Positions 7,754-15,408 of a stretch of DNA of 35,711 bases are shown here, piece by piece. This DNA is from Caballeronia sp. SEWSISQ10-4 2 (GTDB lineage Bacteria; Pseudomonadota; Gammaproteobacteria; Burkholderiales; Burkholderiaceae). Positions within the stretch are counted from its first letter, which is position 1, and every line of letters begins with the position of its first letter. Both the position numbers and the translations under genes were made by a program. The notes beneath the pieces were generated by a model. The model was not told the DNA's origin. It saw only the letters and a list, made by a program, of their open reading frames with translations, and did no database searches. The DNA lies in NCBI RefSeq assembly GCF_030464885.1, contig NZ_JALPRJ010000080.1:1-35711 (forward strand), given 5' to 3'.

Positions 7754-9769
7754 ATGACCTTCGATAAATCCGTCCTTCAGATCTTCGCGAACTACTGCGT
7801 TGCGGCCGCTGAAAGCATGGCCTATACGCTCGTGCGTACCGCGCATTCCGCCTTCGTAAAGGAAACGGAAGACTTCTCCTGCACGCTGATGAACACCCGC
7901 GGCCTCACGTTCGCCTCGCCGAAGACACTTGGCGCGACGTGGTATCCGGGACTCGACTTCGGCGCGGTGATCGACATGATCGACCACTACGAACCGGGCG
8001 ATATCTGCATGACCAACGACGCCTACAGCGGCTATGTTGCGACCCACACGCCCGACGTGATGATGTGGAAGCCGGTGTTCTACAACGGCGAGATTGTCTG
8101 CTATGTCGGCGGCCATATTCACAACACCGACATGGGCGGCGCGGTGCCGGCGTCACTGTCTCGCACGCTGACCGAGATCTACCAGGAAGGGATTCGTTTC
8201 GCGCCGACCAAGATCGTGCGCGCGGGCGTGCTGGATGAAGTCCTGCTCGAACACATGGCCATCAATGTGCGCGCGCCCGAGCAGAATCGTGGCGACCTGA
8301 AGGCTCAGATCGCGATGCTCATGACCGGCGAGCGCCGCGTGCTTGAAATTATCGAGCGCTTCGGGATCGAGCAGTTTCGCGCCGGAATGGACGCGCTGCT
8401 TGAATATTCGGAGGAGCAGGCGCGCACCATCGTGCGAAGCATGCCGGACGGCGAGTATTTCTTCGCCGAATATGCCGACGAGGATTCGGTCAACGGCAAG
8501 CCGCTGCGTGTTGCGCTGACGCTCACGGTGAAGGACGGCTCGCTTGTATTCGATTTCACCGGCAGCGATCCGCAACTGAATTCATCGCTGAACATGCCCA
8601 CGGGCGGCAAGGAACGTCACGTCCTTGCGCTCGTCGGGCTCAACTACATCCTGTATTCGCTTAATCCCGACTTGCTGCTCAACGCCGGGATGCTGAAAGT
8701 GGCGCGCTGCATCATGCCTGAAGGCACGATCATGAATTGCGTTCCGCCGGCTGCTGTCGGGATGCGCAGCCTGACAGCGAAGGTAGCGCAGTACGTCACG
8801 TTCGGCGCGTTCTCGATGGTCTGCCCGGAACGTTTGCCGGCATGCCCGGCTGGCGGCATGTCGATCCTCAACGTCAAGACCGTGGATCGCCGTGGCCGCA
8901 CGGTGATCGCGTCGATCGGTCCGGTGGGCGGCGGCGCGGGCGGCATGATCTCGGGCGACGGGTCGGACGCATCGGGCGCGAACGTGGCGTTCTTGCGCAA
9001 CACGCCGGTCGAGATCAACGAAGCCGAAGTGCCGATCCGCATCACGAAGTATGGTGTCGTGCCCGGCAGCGCGGGCGCAGGCAAATACCGCGGCGGGCTG
9101 GGAACCGTGATGGAGTTCAGGGTGTTCTCGCCCGGCACGCTGGTGACCGCGCGCAATCGCGACCGCTCGCGCTTTGCGTCGTGGGGCGTGCTTGGCGGCA
9201 AGGCGGGAGCTGTTTCGCGATTTACGCGCAATCCGGGCCGCGAGGGCGAGGAGGACCTGGGTGTGACCGACCTGGTCATGTGCGGTCCCGGCGATGTCAT
9301 CCGCCTCGAAGGGTGCGGCGGCGGCGGCTACGGTCATCCGCACGAACGCGACGTGCAGAAAGTGGTCGAGGACGTGCGGCGTGGTTACCTGTCCATCGAT
9401 CAGGCGCACGAACTGTATGGCGTCGTACTGGCCGACGGATCGATCGACGCAGCGAAGACGGCTGAATTGCGTGCCGAGGCAAAAAGAATCTCGGACCAGA
9501 CGGCGGCTACACACTTCGACTACGGCGCAGAACGCAACGCCTATGAAGCGAAGTGGACGCGCGAGCGCTACGACGTGTTGACGGGCATCCTCGCTCGCGC
9601 GCCGGTGGTGTGGCGTCATTTCCTCAAGCACAAGATCTTCGACGCGCTCGACGCACGGGAAGCCGCCGGGACGATGAACGCTGGCGCCGGAATTATCGAC
9701 GAGCTGTATGCCGACGTCCTGCGGCGTTATCCGCAATTGCTCGACGTGGAGCAGGCAGCGCTTGCCTGA
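7754..9769 (+). CDS. hyuB: Hydantoinase/oxoprolinase family protein, subunit B
   Basis: Subunit B, 671 residues, partner of HyuA in the ATP-dependent ring-opening amidase. The family start is recognisable (TFDKSVLQIFANYCVAAAES), as are the NDAYSG segment, the GGHIHNTDMGG histidine-rich segment that supplies metal ligands in relatives, and GGGGYGHPHERD near residues 522-534. The ATG at 7754 is chosen because the longer open frame overlaps HyuA. The protein runs about 105 residues past the conserved YGVVLADG segment, longer than many HyuB proteins. It closes the tightly packed part of the operon; a 221-base gap follows. Assembly as a heteromer with HyuA is expected from the family. Confidence 0.92.
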   Translation: MTFDKSVLQIFANYCVAAAESMAYTLVRTAHSAFVKETEDFSCTLMNTRGLTFASPKTLGATWYPGLDFGAVIDMIDHYEPGDICMTNDAYSGYVATHTPDVMMWKPVFYNGEIVCYVGGHIHNTDMGGAVPASLSRTLTEIYQEGIRFAPTKIVRAGVLDEVLLEHMAINVRAPEQNRGDLKAQIAMLMTGERRVLEIIERFGIEQFRAGMDALLEYSEEQARTIVRSMPDGEYFFAEYADEDSVNGKPLRVALTLTVKDGSLVFDFTGSDPQLNSSLNMPTGGKERHVLALVGLNYILYSLNPDLLLNAGMLKVARCIMPEGTIMNCVPPAAVGMRSLTAKVAQYVTFGAFSMVCPERLPACPAGGMSILNVKTVDRRGRTVIASIGPVGGGAGGMISGDGSDASGANVAFLRNTPVEINEAEVPIRITKYGVVPGSAGAGKYRGGLGTVMEFRVFSPGTLVTARNRDRSRFASWGVLGGKAGAVSRFTRNPGREGEEDLGVTDLVMCGPGDVIRLEGCGGGGYGHPHERDVQKVVEDVRRGYLSIDQAHELYGVVLADGSIDAAKTAELRAEAKRISDQTAATHFDYGAERNAYEAKWTRERYDVLTGILARAPVVWRHFLKHKIFDALDAREAAGTMNAGAGIIDELYADVLRRYPQLLDVEQAALA

Positions 9770-9990
9770 AGCTTGGGGAAAACGCGGATGTTTTCAATCG
9801 GCCGATTGACGGCCATGCAAAGCACCGCGTTAGCGATCCCAGAACAAGCGATTTATGCTGTTTCGCGGTTTTTGTCGGCGTTTCACGCGGATTCTGCAAG
9901 CATACGATGCTGCTGAAGAGACGCGAAAAACCTGACCCCGTCGTCTCCTGAACGTACTTTCAGATCCCTTACCCGTCCGGAGCAATTCAC

Positions 9991-11565
9991 GTGAAAGATG
10001 ATACGAAAAACGGCGGCGTCAGCCGCCGCGACATGATGCGAGTGTTGGCCGGAACCGGCATGATGGCGGTCACAGGCGCGGGCCTGCTGTCGGTCGCGAC
10101 CCAGGCGCTGGCCGCCGACACGCCGAAGAAAGGCGGCAGCATCCGGGTGGCCTACGACGCGGGTTCTGTGTCCGACACGCTCGATCCCGCCATCGGCTCG
10201 ACGGGCAGCGACTACATTCGTTTCTTCATGTTTTATAGCGGCCTGACCCAGTTCGACGAGAGCCTGACGCCGCGCATGAATATCGCGGAGTCCGTAACAA
10301 GTTCCGACGCGAAAACGTGGATCATCAAACTGCGCCAGGGCGTGACTTTCCACGATGGCAAGCCGCTCACGCCCGCGGATGTGGTCTATTCGCTGATGCG
10401 TCACAAGAACCCGCAGACAGCGTCGAAGGTGAAGACACTCGCCGATCAGTTCGCCGATATCAAGGCGACCGGTCCGAACGAAGTGACCATGACGCTGGAT
10501 GTGCCGAATGCCGATCTACCGGCGATCCTTGCTACGCCGCAACTCGTGATCGTCAAGGACGGCACCACGGACTTCAGTTCGGCGACCGGAACCGGACCCT
10601 ACAAGCTCAAGAGTTTCAAGCCGGGTGTCAGCACCGTCGGCGTGCGCAACGACAACTACTGGAAGTCGGGACAACCGTACCTCGACCAGATCGAACTGGT
10701 GAGCATCAGCGACAGCGCGGCCCGCGTGAACGCGCTGCTCGCAGGCGACGTGCACCTGATCAATTCCGTCGACCCGCGTTCTACGCAGCGTATCTCCTCG
10801 ACTCCGGGCTACGCGGTCAAGGAAACCAAATCCGGCCTTTACACGGACCTGATTATCCGTCGCGACAATACGATCACGGGTAATCCCGATTTCGTGATGG
10901 GCATGAAGAACCTGTTCGACCGCGAGCAGATCCGCACGGCCGTGTTCCGGGGTTACGCCGTGGTCGGCAATGACCAGCCGATCCCGCCCGGCCACCGGTA
11001 CTTCAATGCTTCCTTGCCGCAACGCAAATTCGATCTCGACAAGGCCAAGTTCTACATGCAGAAGGCGGGCGCTGTTGGCACGACCTTGCCGCCGGTTTAC
11101 GCCACCACCGACGCGAACGGTTCCGTTGAAATGGCGCAGCTGATGCAGCAGACGGCGGCCAAGATCGGCGTGAACCTGACCGTGAATCGCGTTCCCGCAG
11201 ATGGCTACTGGTCGAATCACTGGATGAAACATCCGCTCGGTTTCGGCAGCATCAATCCTCGTCCCAGCGCAGATGTATTGTTCACGCAGTTCTTCAAGTC
11301 GGACGCACCCTGGAACGAGTCGGGCTGGAAGAACCCCCGCTTCGATCAGTTGCTGCTGAGCGCGCGTGCGGAGACGGACGATGCCAAGCGCAAGCAGATG
11401 TATGGCGAGATGCAGGTGCTGGTGGCCGATGAAGGCGGCATTGGCATTCCGTCTTTCATCAGCCTGCTCGATGCAAACGACAAACGGCTAAAGGGCTTGG
11501 GTTCGATTCCGACCGGTGCGATGATGGGCTTTTCGTTTGCCGAGCATGTGTGGTGGGCGGCCTGA
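9991..11565 (+). CDS. ABC-transporter receptor, family 5 (DppA/OppA-like), Tat signal
   Basis: Periplasmic solute receptor of 524 residues in the peptide/nickel/opine-binding family 5. The N-terminus is a twin-arginine signal: SRRDMMR at residues 11-17, a hydrophobic stretch, then cleavage after ALA at about residue 41. The mature part has the family segments KTWIIKLRQGVTFHDGKPL and TGPYKLKSF. The GTG start is set by GGAG nine bases upstream and by the twin-arginine motif right after it. No permease or ATPase of the Dpp/Opp kind lies in the window, so it is an orphan receptor that must borrow components or deliver ligand another way. It sits between HyuB and the second FAD oxidoreductase, suggesting the same pathway. 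Confidence 0.9.
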   Translation: MKDDTKNGGVSRRDMMRVLAGTGMMAVTGAGLLSVATQALAADTPKKGGSIRVAYDAGSVSDTLDPAIGSTGSDYIRFFMFYSGLTQFDESLTPRMNIAESVTSSDAKTWIIKLRQGVTFHDGKPLTPADVVYSLMRHKNPQTASKVKTLADQFADIKATGPNEVTMTLDVPNADLPAILATPQLVIVKDGTTDFSSATGTGPYKLKSFKPGVSTVGVRNDNYWKSGQPYLDQIELVSISDSAARVNALLAGDVHLINSVDPRSTQRISSTPGYAVKETKSGLYTDLIIRRDNTITGNPDFVMGMKNLFDREQIRTAVFRGYAVVGNDQPIPPGHRYFNASLPQRKFDLDKAKFYMQKAGAVGTTLPPVYATTDANGSVEMAQLMQQTAAKIGVNLTVNRVPADGYWSNHWMKHPLGFGSINPRPSADVLFTQFFKSDAPWNESGWKNPRFDQLLLSARAETDDAKRKQMYGEMQVLVADEGGIGIPSFISLLDANDKRLKGLGSIPTGAMMGFSFAEHVWWAA

Positions 11566-11580
11566 CCCAAGCGCAGTATC

Positions 11581-11616
11581 GTGGCGCGTGAGGCAGAAGC
11601 ACACTCATCGCGCCAC
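11581..11616 (+). other. Long hairpin between receptor and second FAD oxidoreductase
   Basis: GTGGCGCGTGAG (11581-11592) pairs with CTCA (11604-11607) plus CGCGCCAC (11609-11616), giving a 12-bp stem with a single bulged T at 11608 and an 11-base loop. It starts 16 bases after the receptor stop and ends 17 bases before the next ATG. No T-run follows, so a rho-independent terminator is unlikely. It could protect the upstream message from 3' decay or restrict translation of the downstream gene, which has no clear Shine-Dalgarno sequence. Confidence 0.5.
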
Positions 11617-11633
11617 ACTCAATCGAAAATTAA

Positions 11634-12911
11634 ATGAAGCTTGATTCGTATTGGCTGGACACGGCTCCCGCGTTCAGCGAAGGTGCCGAGGGTCCCGTGG
11701 ACGGCCGCGCCGATGTTGTTGTCATTGGTGGCGGATTCACGGGGTTGTCGGCGGCGCTTGAACTCGCTACGCGCGGTGTTTCGGTCACCGTGCTCGAAGC
11801 AGGGCGCATAGCGAGCGAGGCTTCCGGGCGCAATGGCGGCCAGTGCAACACCGGCGTCGCGCAGGATTTCGCTTCGCTTGCCGCGAGGGTCGGGCTGGAA
11901 CAGGCCCGGGGGTTTTATCGCGCGTATGAAAGTGCGGTGGCGAGCGTGGAATCGATCGTTACCCGCCATCAGATCGATTGCGATTTTGTCCGCACGGGAA
12001 AACTCAAGCTCGCGGCCAAGCCGAAGCACTTCGAAAAACTGGCGCGTACATATGAGGTGTTGCGTCGTGAAGTCGATCCACAAGTCGAGCTGATTCCGCC
12101 TGAACGCATGCGCAGTGAAGTCGGCTCGGATGGTTTTCACGGCGGACTGCTGCAGCGCAACGGCGTGCAGATGCATATGGGCAAGTTCGGGGTCGGGCTT
12201 GCGCGGGCTGCCACGCGTCATGGCGCGCGCATCTTCGAAGGCGCGGCGGTGATGCAATTGAAGCGCATTGACGGCGAGCGCTACGAGCTCACGTCGGCGC
12301 GTGGCGTCATCAGGGCGGACCAGGTGCTGGTGGCAACCGGTCCGTCGCGTCTGGGGCCGCTGCAGTGGTTCCAGCAGCGCATGGCGCCGGTCGGCAGTTT
12401 TATCGTGGTGACGGAACCGCTGTCCAAGCAGCAACTCGACGCGTTTTTTCCTCATCGACGCAGTTATGTGACGTCACTCAACATCGGCAACTATTTTCGG
12501 GTGACACCTGATAACCGGCTGCTGTGGGGCGGCCGCGCGCGCTTTGCGATGTCCAATCCTCGTTCCGATGAAAAGAGCGGCAACGTGTTGCGCAAGGGAC
12601 TCGCGAAATATTTTCCGGAGCTTGCCACAACGAGGATCGACTACTGCTGGGGTGGTCTTATCGACATCACCGTTGACCGGCTCCCACGGGCAGGACAGCA
12701 CGAGGGACTCTACTATTCGATGGGTTACAGCGGGCACGGCGTGCAGATGTCGACGCATATGGGGCGCGTCATGGCCGACGTGATGTTGGGCTCGGATCAT
12801 GCAAACCCGTGGCGCGCACTGCCTTGGCCAGCGGTGCCCGGGCATGCAGGCCGCGCGTGGACGCTGCCGTTGGTCGGCGCGTATTACCGGATGCAGGATC
12901 TCTTGTTCTGA
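11634..12911 (+). CDS. FAD-dependent oxidoreductase, DAO family (PuuB-like)
   Basis: Second DAO-family flavoprotein of the cluster, 425 residues, expected to oxidise an amine such as gamma-glutamyl-polyamine, sarcosine or a related N-substituted amino acid. The nucleotide-binding motif is GGGFTG (32-37), Glu55 ends beta-2, and SGRNGGQ (64-70) is the typical PuuB-like flavin segment. The C-terminal DITVDRLPRAG and GYSGHGVQ segments complete the FAD site. No good Shine-Dalgarno sequence precedes the ATG; a strong hairpin lies just upstream. It shares overall layout with the oxidoreductase at 338 but differs in key flavin-site residues, so the two probably act on different intermediates or substrates. 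Confidence 0.9.
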   Translation: MKLDSYWLDTAPAFSEGAEGPVDGRADVVVIGGGFTGLSAALELATRGVSVTVLEAGRIASEASGRNGGQCNTGVAQDFASLAARVGLEQARGFYRAYESAVASVESIVTRHQIDCDFVRTGKLKLAAKPKHFEKLARTYEVLRREVDPQVELIPPERMRSEVGSDGFHGGLLQRNGVQMHMGKFGVGLARAATRHGARIFEGAAVMQLKRIDGERYELTSARGVIRADQVLVATGPSRLGPLQWFQQRMAPVGSFIVVTEPLSKQQLDAFFPHRRSYVTSLNIGNYFRVTPDNRLLWGGRARFAMSNPRSDEKSGNVLRKGLAKYFPELATTRIDYCWGGLIDITVDRLPRAGQHEGLYYSMGYSGHGVQMSTHMGRVMADVMLGSDHANPWRALPWPAVPGHAGRAWTLPLVGAYYRMQDLLF

Positions 12912-13087
12912 TTGAATCGTGTCCGCAGGCTTTACTAAAGGCGCAGGGCCGTACAAATAAAAATAGCGTAAAGCCGGCCATGGATTGCGTATATTCGGCA
13001 TAAATACAAAATCTTTACGGCATTTTTTCTTGTTGCCGACAGACAAGGAATCCTACACTTCTGGAAACGGATGAGACCGGGGATGCC

Positions 13088-13723
13088 ATGTCGACGCAAC
13101 GCAAAACAACGAAGAGCCACACGCGGATCAGCTACGTTCATCGTGGCATTGGTAGCGTCGTACTGAGGCGCTTTGATCCGGCGTGCGATTCGTTCGAAGA
13201 GCTGACTCAGATGCTGCATCGATCGTTCGCGCGGCTTGGCGGGATGGGGCTCAATTGCACGTGTGTCGACCAGTCTGCGTTGGTCACCCGGGCGCGCGCG
13301 ACGCGCGGTGACTGTTATGTCGCAGTATGCAATGGGCGCCTGGTTGGAACCATGACGCTTTACGCGCAGGATTGCGATTCGTCTTGCACGCTTTATCAGC
13401 GAGACGATATCGCGAGCATTCGCCAATTCGGCGTCGATCCCGTCTACCAGAGCAGAGGCATCGGCAAGTCGCTGCTGGCTTACGCCGATCACTGGGCCGC
13501 GATTCGCGGCTATGCGGAACTGGCGCTGGACACACCGCAGCCGGCGGCTCATCTGATCGCTTTCTACCGCGGTCAGGGCTACCGGATCAACGACTTTCAC
13601 AGGTTCGCCGGCAAGCAGTACGACAGCGCGATTCTGAGCAAACCCCCAATCGCCTTCCGTCACCTCGCCGCCTGGTCGCGCCGCCTCGAACTGCCGCAAG
13701 CGAACGTCGCTCGCGCGGCCTGA
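13088..13723 (+). CDS. GNAT-family N-acetyltransferase
   Basis: Cytoplasmic acetyl-CoA-dependent acyltransferase of 211 residues. The GNAT core covers roughly residues 25-175: the motif A strand and acetyl-CoA loop read RQFGVDPVYQSRGIGKSLL (112-130), with the QSRGIG pyrophosphate loop at 121-126, and motif B contains LIAFYRGQGYR (156-166). The first 20 residues are a basic extension. The ATG is preceded by a purine-rich GGGGATG stretch. A small membrane protein gene follows after six bases. The acceptor substrate is not predictable; protein, amine and antibiotic targets are all possible in this fold. Confidence 0.85.
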   Translation: MSTQRKTTKSHTRISYVHRGIGSVVLRRFDPACDSFEELTQMLHRSFARLGGMGLNCTCVDQSALVTRARATRGDCYVAVCNGRLVGTMTLYAQDCDSSCTLYQRDDIASIRQFGVDPVYQSRGIGKSLLAYADHWAAIRGYAELALDTPQPAAHLIAFYRGQGYRINDFHRFAGKQYDSAILSKPPIAFRHLAAWSRRLELPQANVARAA

Positions 13724-13729
13724 CAAACC

Positions 13730-14119
13730 GTGAAACAGTACGATCAAAAACCATCGGGCAAGTACGAGCTAGCGGCGGTGCCGCCGAGATGGCTCATGCG
13801 CGCGAGGGGAGCGGTCAAAGTCATTCTGATCGCTGCTGCCGTCAATGAGACGCTGTACTTCGTGTTCACGTATCTCGCGCAAAAAATCGATCCCGATGTG
13901 CCGCTTGAAACGGTCTCCGTGTTCAGCTTCGCGATGTGCGCATTGATGGGCTTATGGTTTCAGTCAGATGCGCGTCGAGCGTATTTCTTCGCTCGTGGAA
14001 AGGGCTATATCGTGCCTGGCGACGGTACGAGGAGGACGCTGCATATCGCGGCTGATTGTCCCAAGCGATGGCTCGTGGTTCTGTATATAGAGCTGAATCC
14101 CGCTTTGGTTGGCCTGTAG
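13730..14119 (+). CDS. Small predicted membrane protein, unknown function
   Basis: I do not recognise this 129-residue protein. It has two hydrophobic stretches (about 28-49 and 63-78) joined by an acidic loop, then a basic tail rich in Arg and aromatic residues, so an inner-membrane location is likely. It begins with GTG six bases after the acetyltransferase stop and has no clear Shine-Dalgarno sequence, so it may depend on coupling or start at a different codon. A hairpin follows at 14175-14201. Coding status rests on the tight spacing and the sensible hydrophobicity pattern only. Confidence 0.5.
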   Translation: MKQYDQKPSGKYELAAVPPRWLMRARGAVKVILIAAAVNETLYFVFTYLAQKIDPDVPLETVSVFSFAMCALMGLWFQSDARRAYFFARGKGYIVPGDGTRRTLHIAADCPKRWLVVLYIELNPALVGL

Positions 14120-14174
14120 GGATTGGGCGTGGCGGTGTCGCCAACCCGGTTGACGAAGCTCAGTCTTTCAAGTC

Positions 14175-14201
14175 GGCCGCGCTTATCGCTCAAGCGCGGC
14201 C
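14175..14201. terminator. Perfect 10-bp hairpin between convergent genes
   Basis: GGCCGCGCTT (14175-14184) and AAGCGCGGCC (14192-14201) form a perfect 10-bp stem with a 7-base loop. It sits in the 100-base gap between a plus-strand gene ending at 14119 and the aldolase gene ending at 14220, the expected place for a shared bidirectional terminator. T-runs are poor on both sides, so termination strength is uncertain. Confidence 0.55.
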
Positions 14202-14219
14202 TTCCATGAAACCCGAACT

Positions 14220-15116
14220 TCAAACCTTTGCGACAGAGGCTTGATAGATCTCGTCGATAGACGCTGCCAGCGTCGCGTCGAACTCGCTGTCGCTCATCGA
14301 CACCTTCAGCTCGTTGATCAACGCCCGCGAGAAGCTGGCGATCATGCTGTGGTTCGAAGCGAGACGCTTGCACGCGTCGGTGCGCGAGTAGCCACCGGAG
14401 AGGGCGACCACGCGTGCGACGCGCGGGTGATCGATCAGCGGACCATAGAGATTCGCCACGTCAGGAATGGTCAGCTTGATCATGACAAGACTGCTTTCGG
14501 GCAAGGCGTCGAGACCTTTGACCAGCTCCGCGAGCAGGATGGATTCGGCTGCCGCCTTGTCCGGACTATTGATCGAAACCTCGGGCTCGAGAATGGGCAC
14601 GAGGCCGTGGGCTTCGATTTGCGCAGCTACTTCGAATTGTTGTTTTACAACGGCAGCGATCCCCTCAGGCGTTGCGTGGTCGATAACCGAGCGCATCTTG
14701 GTGCCGAAGACACCGAGCTTGGCCGCCCGGTCGAGCAGCGTGTCCAGCCCGGGAATCGGCTTCATCAGACGCACGCCGTTGGCTTCAGCTTCGAGCCCTT
14801 TGTCGACCTTCAGGAAGGGAACCACGCCGCGGTCTTCCCACAGGAAGGCCGGAACGGGTTTCCCTTGCGCCTGTCCGTCCATGGTCGCTTCGAAAAGAAT
14901 GGCGCCGATGACCTTGTCCCCGGTGAAGGCGGGCGCGGTCATGATGCGCACCCGCATCTCGTGCATCAGCTTGAACATCTCGGCGTCGCCGCTGTAGGCG
15001 CTGTCCGGAATTCCATACGCCCGAAGGGCGCCGGGAGTAGATCCGCCACTCTGGTCAAGGGCCGCGATAAACCCCGGTTTCTTACGCATTTGCGCCAGCA
15101 TCTCGTCTTTAGCCAC
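14220..15116 (-). CDS. Fructose-bisphosphate aldolase, class I
   Basis: Glycolytic/gluconeogenic enzyme that splits fructose 1,6-bisphosphate into glyceraldehyde 3-phosphate and dihydroxyacetone phosphate by a Schiff base, with no metal. The protein is 298 residues, normal for bacterial class I enzymes. The N-terminus has the signature KPGFIAALDQSGGSTPGAL (13-31), ILEPEVS lies at 175-181, and the Schiff-base lysine is expected at Lys214 in MIKLTIP. The phosphate-binding SGGYSR segment follows. I chose the GTG start at 15116 because GGAGA lies shortly upstream and the conserved protein starts there; the longer open frame adds 45 unrelated residues. It stands alone, with an operator-like sequence 47 bases upstream. 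Confidence 0.92.
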   Translation of the reverse strand: MAKDEMLAQMRKKPGFIAALDQSGGSTPGALRAYGIPDSAYSGDAEMFKLMHEMRVRIMTAPAFTGDKVIGAILFEATMDGQAQGKPVPAFLWEDRGVVPFLKVDKGLEAEANGVRLMKPIPGLDTLLDRAAKLGVFGTKMRSVIDHATPEGIAAVVKQQFEVAAQIEAHGLVPILEPEVSINSPDKAAAESILLAELVKGLDALPESSLVMIKLTIPDVANLYGPLIDHPRVARVVALSGGYSRTDACKRLASNHSMIASFSRALINELKVSMSDSEFDATLAASIDEIYQASVAKV

Positions 15117-15408
15117 GTACGTTTCTCCGTCTCGACAATCACACACCGGACCAAAGTGCATCTGGTCTGGACCATTGCTTTCAATTAATAAGTGTACTGG
15201 ATTGGCGGATGAGCTTCTGAAACAAAACAATCGCGAGCAATCATTCGACAAAACCGTATAAAGCCTGGCGATTGCCGTGCCTGGACGCTCGACGATGAGG
15301 CACCGCTTTACCGGTCCATGAGCGGCGTATAAGCGATTGAATTTTCAGAAGATAATTCGCCGGTGACCGCTGCTTTCAAGGCTGCGGGTTTATTTTCATT
15401 TGCGGGTT
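15117..15408. other. Intergenic region upstream of aldolase
   Basis: No gene is visible here. The stretch next to the aldolase start carries its presumed promoter and the palindromic element at 15163-15174, with an AT-rich patch (15180-15193) suited to a -10 region on the minus strand. The remaining part up to the acyltransferase stop shows nothing I can name. Confidence 0.5.
15163..15174. promoter_or_regulatory. Candidate GntR/FadR-like operator upstream of aldolase
   Basis: TGGTC and GACCA arms separated by two bases form a palindromic core reminiscent of FadR-subfamily GntR sites (TGGTC-n-GACCA). A further GGACCA copy lies at 15148-15153. Position about 47 bases upstream of the aldolase start fits a promoter-proximal regulatory site. 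The two-base centre differs from the classical one-base centre. Confidence 0.3.

Noticed and set aside
9785..9825. GAAAAC/GTTTTC stem and ATCGGCCGAT palindrome after hyuB
   Set aside because: The stems are short, AT-weak and lack a T-run. They are not a convincing terminator, though some processing signal cannot be excluded.
11498..11512. GGTTCGATTCC, resembling a tRNA T-arm
   Set aside because: It lies inside the family 5 receptor coding sequence (GLGSIP) and no cloverleaf can be formed around it.
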